Assembly (NCBI GenBank): GCA_039028635.1
Contig: JBCCHV010000018.1
Location: 1-64,000, forward strand
Source of the DNA: Acidobacteriota bacterium
GTDB lineage: Bacteria; Acidobacteriota; Thermoanaerobaculia; Multivoradales; JBCCEF01
Reading direction: 5' to 3'
DNA length: 64,000 nucleotides
Shown here: positions 17,801 through 25,500 of the stretch, in pieces
Numbering within the stretch: position 1 is the first letter of the stretch
Layout of the letters: each line of letters opens with the position of its first letter
Translations under genes and position numbers: made by a program
The notes under the pieces: model-generated
What the model saw: the letters and a program-made list of their open reading frames with translations, nothing else
Databases searched by the model: none
Told to the model about the DNA's origin: nothing

Positions 17801-20800
17801 CCGCCGGCTCCCTGGAGGCGACCCTCTCCCAGATCTGGTGCGATCTGCTCGGCCTCGAGGCGGTCGGCCTCGAGGACTCCTTCTTCGATCTCGGTGGCCA
17901 CTCGCTGCTCCTCGGCAAGCTGCGCACGCGGCTGCGTCAGGAGCTCGATCGCGAGGTGGCGGTGGTCGACTTCTTCCGCTTTCCCACCATCACCTCCCTG
18001 GCCGATTTTCTGCGTGGGGATGGCGTGGGTGGCGGTTCGGCTTTGCGCCGGCGCCGTCGTATCGCTGGCAGTCTGGAAGGCGATTCCTCGGTGGCGATCG
18101 TCGGGCTGGCAGGGCGATTTCCGGGAGCCGCCGACGAGGCGGCCCTCTGGCAGCTCCTGACGGCCGGCCGCGAGGGTCTGCGAGATCTGACCGACGAGGA
18201 GCTTGTGGCGGCGGGGGTGTCGCCGGCGCAGGCCGGGGAGCCGGATTACGTGCGGCGCACCGGCGTACTCGCCGACTTTGACACCTTCGATGCCGCGGCC
18301 TTCGGCTTCACCGCCCGCGAAGCGGAGCTGCTCGATCCGCAGCATCGGGTGTTTCTGGAATGCGCCGTCGACGCCCTCGACAACGCCGGCCTCGATCCGC
18401 AGACCTATGGCGGCGCCATCGGCGTCTACGCCGGCGCCGGTCTCAACGGCTACCTGGTGCACCAGCTCGCCGCCGCTGCCGGTGCCGACACCGCCGCTGC
18501 TTACCAGGTGATGATCGGCAACGACAAGGACTTCCTGGCCACCCGCCTGTCCTACGAGCTCGATCTCTCGGGGCCCAGCTTGGCGGTGCAGACGGCCTGC
18601 TCGACCTCCCTGGTGGCGGTCCATCTGGCCTGTCGCAGCCTGCTCGCCGGCGAAGCCGACGCGGCCCTCGCCGGCGGCGTCTCGGTGGCGGTGCCGCACA
18701 CCGCCGGCTACCGCTACCAGAACGGCATGATCCTGTCACCGGATGGCCAGTGCCGGCCCTTCGCCGCCGAGGCCGCCGGTACCGTGCGCGCCAGCGGTGC
18801 CGGTGTGGTGGTGCTCAAGCGACTGGCCGACGCCGAGGCCGATGGCGATCGCATCCGGGCGGTGATTCTCGGCTCGGCGATCAACAACGACGGCCGGCGC
18901 AAGATTGGCTACACGGCGCCGAGCGTCGATCGTCAGGCGGAGGTCATCGCCGAGGCGCAGGCGATCGCCGGCGTGGCGGCCGAGACGGTGACCTATGTCG
19001 AGGCCCACGGTACCGGCACCGAGCTCGGCGACCCGATCGAGATCGCCGCCCTGTCGCAGGTCTTCGGGGACGCCCGGGAGGTCGCCCTCGGGTCCGTCAA
19101 GGGCAACCTCGGCCACCTCGATGCGGCGGCCGGCGTGAGCGGCCTGATCAAAACCGTCCTCGCCCTCGAGCATGGTGAGCTGCCGCCCAATCTGCACCGC
19201 GGCGAGGTCGCCGAGGCGGTGCGCGAATCGCCCTTCCGGCCGGTCGCGGAAAGCACTTCCTGGCAGCGCCCGGACGGTGGCCGGCGGCGCGCCGGCGTCA
19301 GCAGCTTCGGCATCGGGGGCACCAATGCCCACCTGGTGGTGGAGGAGGCGTCGGATCCATCGCTCGCGGCGCCAGCGGAGGCCGGCGAGGAAGCCTTGCC
19401 GACCGCCGCCCAGGCCGAGGACGACGCCGTGCCCCAACTGGTGGTGCTGTCGGCCCACGACGGCCAGGCTCTCGATGAGCTCGGTCGCGATCTCGCGGCC
19501 CATCTGCGCAGCGACGAGGCGCCGCCGCTGGCCGCCGTCGCCCACACCCTGCAGACGGGTCGACGGCGGCTGGCCCATCGCCGGGTGCTGGTGGCTGGCG
19601 ATGGCGCCGATGCCGCCTCCGCCCTCGATCCCCTCGACCCGGCGCGGGTGCTCGAGGCGCGCGGTGACGACGGCCGGGGCGAGAGCGGCCGTCGCGAGGT
19701 GGTGTTCCTGTTCCCCGGTCAGGGCGCCCAGCGTCCCGCCATGGGCAGCCAGCTCTATGGCGACGAGCCGGTCTTCCGGCAGGTCGTCGACCGCGCCTGT
19801 GACCACTACGGGACCGAGTTCGACCTGCGGGCGGTGCTCTTCGCCAGTGGCGAGGGCGGCGGCGAGGCGCTGCGCCAGACGCGCTGGACGCAGCCTGCTC
19901 TGTTCGTCTTCGAGACCGCCCTCGCCGAGCTCTGGAAGAGCTGGGGCATCTCGCCGGCGGCGATGCTCGGCCATTCGCTGGGGGAGTACGTCGCCGCCCA
20001 CCGCGCCGGTGTCTTCTCTTTCGAGGCCGGCCTCGATCTGGTGCGGCGCCGCGGCGAGCTGATCCAGGCCCTGCCGGAGGGCTCGATGGCGGCGGTTTCC
20101 GCCCCCGCCGAAACGGTGGCGCCGACCTTGCCGCCGAGCCTGACGGTGGCCGCGATCAACGACCAGGCGACCTGCGTCGTCGCGGGATCGGGTGAGGCGC
20201 TGGAAGGCTGGATCGCCGGTTCCGGCCTGCGCGCTCGGCCGCTGGTCACCTCCCATGCCTTCCACTCGCCGATGATGGCGCCGGTCGAGGAACCACTGAA
20301 GGAGCTTTTCGCCGCCCTGCCCCTGGAGGCGCCGAAGATTCCCTATGTCTCCAACCTGACGGGCACCAGGATCACCGCCGAGCAGGCCACCGATCCGGCC
20401 TACTGGGCGGCCCACCTGCGTCAGCCGGTGCGCTTCGCCGACGGCCTCCGGCAGCTCGCCGGCGATCCGCGCCGGGTGCTCCTCGAGGTCGGGCCGGGGG
20501 AAACCTCTTTGACCTTCGCGCGCCGCCTCGGGGAAGGGGGCACTGGCTTCGCGCCGTCGGCGCTGGTGCCGACGCTGCCGGTGCCGGCCCTGGCGAAGGA
20601 AGAGGCCGCCAGTTTGCGCCGCGCCCTCGGCCGCCTCTGGCTCGGCGGAGTCGACATCGACTGGGCCGGGCTCTGGTCCCAGGGGGCTCCCACCAAGGTC
20701 GCCCTGCCGGCCTATCCCTGGCAGCGTCAACGCTACTGGGTGGAGAAGACAGTGTCCGCGGTCACCATCGGCGGTGGGGCTGCGCCGGGCGAAGCGGCGG

Positions 20801-22548
20801 TGGATCGCCTCTACGTGCCTTCCTGGAAACGCTCGCTGGCCGCAGCCCCGGTGCCTCAGAACGGCGATCCGCCGCCGGCTCACTGGCGGATCGTGGCGCC
20901 GGCCGAGCTGCCCTTGGCGGCAGCCCTGGTCCGCGAGCTCGAAGCTCGCGGTGTCGCCGTGGAGCGGGTCTCGCATCTCGATCTCGGCACGGCCGATAGC
21001 GTCGGCGATGGAGTGTTGGTCGACCTACGGCCGGGGGCCGGCGCTGGCGCCGAGTCCTTCGATCACTGGATGGCCCTCGGCCAGGCCCTCGCCGCGGATC
21101 CGTCGACGGTGCCTCGGCAGGTAGTGGCGGTGACCGCCGGCCAGCTCGCGGTGACCGGTGGCGAAACGGCCGATCCCGACGGTTTGGCCCTGCTGGGGCC
21201 CCTGCGGGTGATGGCCCAGGAGGTGCCGGGGCTGGTCAGCCGTCACCTCGACCTCGAGGCGTCGGCCTTCGTCACCGAAGAGGCGGCCGTCGCCGACTGG
21301 GCGCGAACCCTCGCCGCCGAGCTTCTCGACGAGCGGGGCGACCGCACCGTCGCCGTGCGCGGGCCCTATCGCTGGCTGCCGACCTTCGAAGAGTTGCCGC
21401 AGCTCGCCGACGACGACTTCCGGCTGCGGGATGGCGTCTATCTGGTGCTGGGTGCCTTCGGCACTGTCGGTCGCGCCCTGACCTCGGCCCTCGTCGACCT
21501 CGGTGCCGCAGAGCTACTGCTGGTCGGGCGGACCGCCGGGGGGACCCTCTCGGCCGATCGGCAAGAGTGGCTGCGAGGCCTCGAAGAACGCGGCGTCAAA
21601 GTGCATCGGGAGTCCCTCGACGCCGCCGACGGGGCCGCCCTCGGGCGACTCGTCGCGGCCTGGTCGGAGCGCTTGCGGGGGGTGGTCGAAGCCGCCGGCG
21701 CCGGCGGCCTCGCGTCGGCCCGGGCCCTCGGCGAAGAACGCCCCGAGAGCTGGGGACGAACCTTCGCCGAGCGCCGCGCCCTGCTCACCGCCCTCGATCA
21801 CGCCCTGGCCGGCGTCGAGCTCGATTTCTGCCTGCTCAGCTCGTCCCTGGCCGGCGAGCTCGGTGGCCTCGGCTATGCCGCCTACGGCGCCGCCCATCGC
21901 TGGGGTGATGCCTTCTGCGAGCGGCCGTCGCGGCCGGTGCCCTGGACCAGCATCGCCTGGGACAACTGGCGAGGTCCCGGGGCCGAAGGGCCGGAGGCCC
22001 TCGACGGCGAGCGCGGCGGCGCCCTGCTGCGCCGCGTTCTCGCCAGCCGCCAGACGGGGCGGGTGCTGGCCTTGGTGGGTGATCTGGCGACGCGCTACCA
22101 GCGCTCTGTAGAGCAGCCGGCAGAAGCTCGCCAGCCTCTGGTCGGCGGCGCCGCGGCGCAGCAGCGGCCCGACCTGCAGAGCCCCTTCGTGGCACCCGGC
22201 GATGCCCTGGAGAAGGCCCTGGCGGAGATCTGGAGCCGGGCCCTGGGAGTCGCGCCGGTAGGGATTCACGACAACTTCTTCGAGCTCGGCGGGACCTCCC
22301 TCGTCGGCATTCAGACGATGGCCGAGGTCAATCAGCGCTTCGCCGCCGAAGTGCCGGCGGTGGGGCTCTACGAAGGCCCGACCATCCATGCCCTCGCCGA
22401 GCTGCTGCGCGCCGCCCTACCGGGTGCCGCCAACGGCGATCCGGCCCCCGAGGCCAAGCTCAGCGCCGGCCAGGCGCGCGGCGACCGACGGCGCCAGGCG
22501 GCGCGCCGCCGGAGCTCGCGCGTGCCGGTGGGCGGGGAGGGGCGATGA
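12862..22548 (+). CDS. Hybrid megasynthase 1: FAAL-ACP-C-A(Gly)-PCP-KS-AT-KR-ACP
   Basis: A 3,228 aa cytoplasmic assembly-line protein that starts the product. In order: fatty acyl-AMP ligase (residues about 6-565), acyl carrier protein (580-660), condensation domain (685-1110), adenylation domain with a glycine-type pocket (1135-1630), peptidyl carrier (1650-1720), ketosynthase (1740-2165), malonyl-type acyltransferase (2280-2580), ketoreductase region (2645-3075) and a terminal carrier (3105-3185). It starts 30 bp after the cupin-MetRS stop, with GGAGAAAGGGG upstream of the ATG. A second in-frame ATG 15 bp later is an alternative start. The stop overlaps the next gene as ATGA. The C-terminus is Arg-rich (RRRQAARRR) with no recognised docking helix. 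Domain details are in the following three entries. Confidence 0.95.
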   Translation: MVAEFMRWSSLVDLLTERARELPEQRAYTFLDDAGEAEATLTFGDLDRRARAIASALQAAGLGGQRAMLLYAPGIEFVAAFFGCLYAGVVAVPGYPPRSRRSLPRLMTVAQDARAAVALTTAGLKAKFTALAGDLPDLAAIHWLATDEVPLAAAESWRQPSVEASTLAFLQYTSGSTSAPKGVMVSHGNLLHNEELIRRAFDQSRESVICGWLPLYHDMGLIGNVLQPLYVGAPCYLLSPFAFLQRPRLWLEVIGRYGATTSGGPNFAYDLCVRKIPPAERAGLDLTSWRVAFNGAEPVRAGTLERFATAFADCGFDRRAFLPCYGLAEGTLFVTGEPVAEAPRVRPFEAEALEQGQAIEAPGGRDLVASGVVAGDQRIAIVDPATGQPRAAGEVGEIWLAGPSVTGGYWRRPEATAECFGARLAGEPEASYLRTGDLGFSDGERLFVTGRLKDLIILRGRNHYPQDIELTVEGSHRALRPGCGAAVAHTVEGEERLVVLQEVERSARQVEPAEVFAAVRRAVVEVHQVEPALVVLLKAGSIPKTSSGKVQRRLSRRRWLKGEVEVLASWPAAAGAEEPAPRAARRRAVIAGLTTLAARLLKVAEEEIRPDTPLPLDSLAALELRGEVEASLGVALPLEELFESPSLERLAELIAATPAKEPAAVEEPAVQDKIAGEPAPAWPEEMDLSLGQRALWFLEKVDPGRDAYHIAFAGEVAAGVSRDALADAWQRLTQRHRLLRAGVVEVEGEPRLRVAAAPGELETASFAGDGRDLDGELQRQARRPFDLASGDRLARCRWIDRPGEPPILLFVFHHLVADLGSLAIVAAELARLLAEPAAELAPLTGDYSELVAAQQPDPELGRFWHDELDPLPAALELPLDRSRPPVQRFTAGVERFRVPGDELAAWCRRQGVTPFVALLAAYQAFLGRLSGQRVFCVGAPAAGRDRASRRLVGYYVNPLTLRADLTGEPSFERLAADLKERVRRAVEHQAYPFPRLVEELHPERDASRSPLFQAFFSYARGRTGGGDLGAFALGEAGATLELGPLRFERRALDPQAAAFDLSLAMATRGSELVGSFTYARELFDQATVERWTASFGRFLGELVARPKEPFGRLPLLSSEERRQILVDWNDTLREDSGETFLELFAARVAAHPGQAAVSSGDEVLSYGDLDRASQRLAERLRGRGIGPGDRVGVAVARSPRLLVALLGVLRAGAAYVPLDLAFPAQRLSYMIEDAGLRLVLSEAARADDLPPHRVPVLDLAEAASGDPVADAPRPRPLAGEDTAYVIYTSGSTGRPKGVVVPHRALRNFLLAMAEEPGLAAGQCLLAVTSLSFDISALELYLPLIVGGRVEVAGRDETSDGEALARRLDTCRADAMQATPATWRMLLEAGWRGRPQLAMLCGGEALPGDLAAELLPRGRALWNLYGPTETAVWSACQPVSGEIAGEGSVALGRAIRNTRLLVLDGHGEPLPIGVAGELLIGGRGLADGYLQRPALTAERFVPDPLAGQPGGGAPGARLYRTGDLVRWRSAGVLEFLGRLDHQVKVRGHRIELGEVESVLSAVPGVTQAVAVARRDGGGEAELVAYVTAEESFDVDLLRGLARRSLPEYMVPSRLVRLESFPLTPNGKVDRRALPAPQAARPKVAPQLPAGSLEATLSQIWCDLLGLEAVGLEDSFFDLGGHSLLLGKLRTRLRQELDREVAVVDFFRFPTITSLADFLRGDGVGGGSALRRRRRIAGSLEGDSSVAIVGLAGRFPGAADEAALWQLLTAGREGLRDLTDEELVAAGVSPAQAGEPDYVRRTGVLADFDTFDAAAFGFTAREAELLDPQHRVFLECAVDALDNAGLDPQTYGGAIGVYAGAGLNGYLVHQLAAAAGADTAAAYQVMIGNDKDFLATRLSYELDLSGPSLAVQTACSTSLVAVHLACRSLLAGEADAALAGGVSVAVPHTAGYRYQNGMILSPDGQCRPFAAEAAGTVRASGAGVVVLKRLADAEADGDRIRAVILGSAINNDGRRKIGYTAPSVDRQAEVIAEAQAIAGVAAETVTYVEAHGTGTELGDPIEIAALSQVFGDAREVALGSVKGNLGHLDAAAGVSGLIKTVLALEHGELPPNLHRGEVAEAVRESPFRPVAESTSWQRPDGGRRRAGVSSFGIGGTNAHLVVEEASDPSLAAPAEAGEEALPTAAQAEDDAVPQLVVLSAHDGQALDELGRDLAAHLRSDEAPPLAAVAHTLQTGRRRLAHRRVLVAGDGADAASALDPLDPARVLEARGDDGRGESGRREVVFLFPGQGAQRPAMGSQLYGDEPVFRQVVDRACDHYGTEFDLRAVLFASGEGGGEALRQTRWTQPALFVFETALAELWKSWGISPAAMLGHSLGEYVAAHRAGVFSFEAGLDLVRRRGELIQALPEGSMAAVSAPAETVAPTLPPSLTVAAINDQATCVVAGSGEALEGWIAGSGLRARPLVTSHAFHSPMMAPVEEPLKELFAALPLEAPKIPYVSNLTGTRITAEQATDPAYWAAHLRQPVRFADGLRQLAGDPRRVLLEVGPGETSLTFARRLGEGGTGFAPSALVPTLPVPALAKEEAASLRRALGRLWLGGVDIDWAGLWSQGAPTKVALPAYPWQRQRYWVEKTVSAVTIGGGAAPGEAAVDRLYVPSWKRSLAAAPVPQNGDPPPAHWRIVAPAELPLAAALVRELEARGVAVERVSHLDLGTADSVGDGVLVDLRPGAGAGAESFDHWMALGQALAADPSTVPRQVVAVTAGQLAVTGGETADPDGLALLGPLRVMAQEVPGLVSRHLDLEASAFVTEEAAVADWARTLAAELLDERGDRTVAVRGPYRWLPTFEELPQLADDDFRLRDGVYLVLGAFGTVGRALTSALVDLGAAELLLVGRTAGGTLSADRQEWLRGLEERGVKVHRESLDAADGAALGRLVAAWSERLRGVVEAAGAGGLASARALGEERPESWGRTFAERRALLTALDHALAGVELDFCLLSSSLAGELGGLGYAAYGAAHRWGDAFCERPSRPVPWTSIAWDNWRGPGAEGPEALDGERGGALLRRVLASRQTGRVLALVGDLATRYQRSVEQPAEARQPLVGGAAAQQRPDLQSPFVAPGDALEKALAEIWSRALGVAPVGIHDNFFELGGTSLVGIQTMAEVNQRFAAEVPAVGLYEGPTIHALAELLRAALPGAANGDPAPEAKLSAGQARGDRRRQAARRRSSRVPVGGEGR
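14861..18060 (+). other. NRPS module C-A(Gly)-PCP (acyl-accepting)
   Basis: The C domain active site reads HHLVADLGS (HH at 15298-15303): the second His and Asp are kept, but the usual Gly after Asp is Leu. It accepts the acyl chain from the ACP, so it is functionally a starter C domain. The A domain has TSGSTGRPKG (about 16725) and YRTGDLV. Pocket residues read by eye are D-I-L-Q-L-G-L-V-W, one conservative change from the classical glycine code DILQLGLIW. The carrier serine (LGGHSL) is codon 17902-17904. The peptide intermediate then passes to the ketosynthase. Confidence 0.85.
18061..22548 (+). other. PKS module KS-AT-(KR)-ACP, malonyl-specific
   Basis: The KS has the active-site Cys in TACSTS (codon 18598-18600), EAHGTGT and KGNLGHL, so it should condense. 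The AT has GHSLGEY (Ser codon 19975-19977) and HAFHS (about 20254-20268); HAFH indicates malonyl-CoA. The KR region (20800-22080) has an altered NADPH loop (GAFGTVG), keeps Ser and Tyr in SSSLAGELGGLGYAAYG, but the tetrad Asn aligns to His and the Lys aligns to Arg, so reduction is doubtful. No DH or ER is present. The ACP serine (GGTSL) is codon 22297-22299. Product step: C2 extension to a beta-hydroxy or beta-keto unit. Confidence 0.82.
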
Positions 22549-25500
22549 GCGGCCAGGAGACGGCCGAGAGCTTCGGCATCGCCATCGTCGGCATGGCCGG
22601 TCGCTTCCCGGGAGCGCCGGACCTGTCGGCCCTGTGGCGCAATCTGGCGGCCGGCGTCGAGTCGGTCGAGTTCTTCGACGACGCCGAGCTGCAGCGCGCC
22701 GGTGTCGCCGAGGAGCTGCGCCGCCATCCGCGCTATGTCGCCGCCGGCAGCGTGCTCGACGACATCGACCTGTTCGATGCCGGCTTCTTCGGCTATGGAC
22801 CGGCGGAAGCGGCCCTGATCGACCCGCAGCAACGCCTCCTCCTGGAATGCTCTTGGCAGGCTCTCGAGGATGCCGGCTACGACGCCCGCGCCTTCGCCGG
22901 CGCCATCGGAGTGTTCGCCGGCTCGACCCTGAGCACTTATCTGCTGCACCTGGCCCTCCACGGCGGACCGGTGAGCGCCGCCAGCGCCGGCCCCGCGTTC
23001 ATGGGCAACGCGCCCGACTTCTTGGCCACTCGGGTGGCCTACAAGCTCGATCTCCAGGGACCCGCCTACACCGTCCACACCGCCTGCTCGACCTCTCTGG
23101 TGGCGGTCCATCTGGCCTGCCAGGCAATGCTCTCCTACGAGACCGACATCGCCCTCGCCGGCGGCGTTTCGCTGCGCGTGCCGCATCGCGTCGGCTACCT
23201 CACGGAGGAGGGCGGCATCACCTCGCCGGACGGCCATACGCGGCCCTTCGACGCCGCCGGCCGCGGCACCATCTTCGGCAACGGCGCCGGCATGGTGGTG
23301 CTGCGGCGGCTCGACGACGCGCTCGCCGACGGCGACCACGTGCTGGCCGTCATCCGGGGCTCGGCGACGAACAACGACGGCGCCGTCAAGGTCGGCTTCA
23401 CGGCCCCCAGCCTGGGCTCCCAGGCGGCGGTGATCGCCGAGGCCCTGGCAGCCGCCGACGTCGATCCGCGCACGGTGAGCTACGTCGAGGCCCACGGCAC
23501 CGGCACCGAGCTCGGCGATCCGATCGAGATCGCGGCCCTCACCAAAGCCTTCCAGCGGCCGCCCGGGGAAACCCCCTACTGCGCCGTCGGCTCGATCAAG
23601 TCGAATATCGGTCACCTCGATGCCGCCGCCGGCATCTCCGGCCTGATCAAGACGGTGATGATGCTGCGGCAGCGTCAGATTCCACCCAGTTTGAACTTCG
23701 AGCGCCCCAACCCCAAGATCGACTTCGCCGCCAGCCCGTTCTACGTCAACACCGAGCTGCGGCCCTGGGAGGTCGCCGAGGGGCCGCGCCGCGCCGGCGT
23801 CAGCTCCTTCGGCTTCGGGGGCACCAATGTTCACCTGGTGCTCGAAGAAGCGCCTGCGCCACCGGCGGTGGCGGAGCCACCGGGTTCGCACCTGTGGTTG
23901 TTGTCGGCGCGCAGCGAGGCGGCCTTGGCCGCCTCCGGCGAGGCCCTGGCGGATCATCTGGAAAGCTCTTCGGTGGCCCTCGGCGACGCCGCCTTCACCC
24001 TGCAGGTGGGTCGCCGGCCCTTCGAGCAGCGGCGGGCGCTGGTCGCCGACGACCGCGGTGAAGCGGTTGCGGCGCTGCGCTCCGGCGCCGGCTGGCATGG
24101 CGCCTGTGAACGCTCCCGTCCACCCCTCGCCTTCCTGTTTCCTGGCCAGGGCTGCCAGTACCCGGGGATGGGTCGGGCTCTCTACGACCGCGAGCCAGAG
24201 GTGCGGCGCTGGATCGACGCTGCCGCCGAAGCCATGGCGCCCTTCGATTTGCCGGCCGCCCTCTGGCACGCCTCGGCGGACCAGCAGCGCGACACCGCCT
24301 TGGCGCAGCCGGCGATCTTCGCCCTCGAGCACGCGCTGGCGTGCCTGTGGATGTCCTGGGGTCTGGCGCCGGCGGCTTTGCTCGGCCATTCGGTGGGCGA
24401 GCTGGTGGCCGCCACCGTCGCCGAGGTGTTGCCCTTCGAGGCCGCCTGTCGCCTGGTGGTGGCGCGCGGGCGGGCGATGGCGGCCTGCGAGCCGGGAGCG
24501 ATGGTCGCCCTGGCGCTGTCGCCGGCGGCAGCCCAGGAGCTGCTGCCGCCGGAGCTCGAGCTGCTGGTCGTCAATGGTCCCGAGGCCTGCGTGGTGGGAG
24601 GACCGATCGACGCGGTCGAGGCCTGGCGCCGCGAGCTCGCCGTCGAGCACCGGCCCCTGCGCACCTCCCACGCTTTCCACAGCCGCGCCATGGAGGCGGC
24701 GATCGAGTCCACCGTCGCCTCCCTCGCCGGGGGCGGTGAGCTGGCGGCGCCGAAGATCCCGCTGATCTCCAACCCGAGCGGCGATTGGCTGAGCGACGAC
24801 GAAGCCCGCGACCCCTCCTACTGGGGCCGCCAGCTACGTCGGCCGGTGCGCTTCGGCGAGGGCGCCGAGAGGCTGCTGGCAGAGCACTCGGGGGCGTTGC
24901 TCGAGGTCGGTCCGGGGCAGGTGCTGGCGAGCCTGGTGCAGCGCCTGCCGGCCGCCCGGCCGGTGGTGGCGTCGTTGCCCGGGCCGCAGGGTGGGGATGA
25001 CCGCGAGACCCTTCTCGGCGCCCTTGGACGCTTGTGGATCGCCGGCTGCGAGCCCGACTGGACGGCGGTCCGGGGAGCGGATCGAGGTCGGCGGGTGCCG
25101 CTGCCGACCTATCCCTTCGAGCGTCAACGCTACTGGTTCGGCCCGGCGCTGGCCGGGGAGGAGCTGGCGGCGGAGACTCCCGCAGCGCCTGAGCCGGTAG
25201 CGGTTGCCGGGCGTCACCCGCGGCCGTCCCTGGCGACTCCCTACGTGGCGCCGGAATCGGCGGCGGAGACCTCCCTGGCCGACCTTTGGAGCGAGGTTCT
25301 CGGGGTTGCGCCGGTGGGTCGTCACGACGACTTTTTCGCCCTCGGTGGCGACTCCCTGATCGCCACCCGCATGTTGGCTCGTCTGCAGGATCTGTTGGGG
25401 ATGGCGGTGCCCCTCGACCGGCTGTTCGCCGGCCCGACGGTCTCGGAGCTGGCCGATCGGCTGGCCCGGGAGGATGGGCACGAGAGTGCCGCGGCGCCTT
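22545..25500 (+). other. PKS module KS-AT-ACP without reductive domains
   Basis: The KS active-site Cys lies in HTACSTSL (codon 23085-23087), with EAHGTGT and KSNIGHL also present. The AT has GHSVGE (Ser codon 24390-24392) and HAFHS, indicating malonyl-CoA. The ACP serine (LGGDSL) is codon 25353-25355. There is no KR, DH or ER between AT and ACP, only the usual post-AT YPFERQRYWF linker. The module should therefore leave a beta-keto group next to the residue added by the following C-A module, unless processed in trans. Confidence 0.85.
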
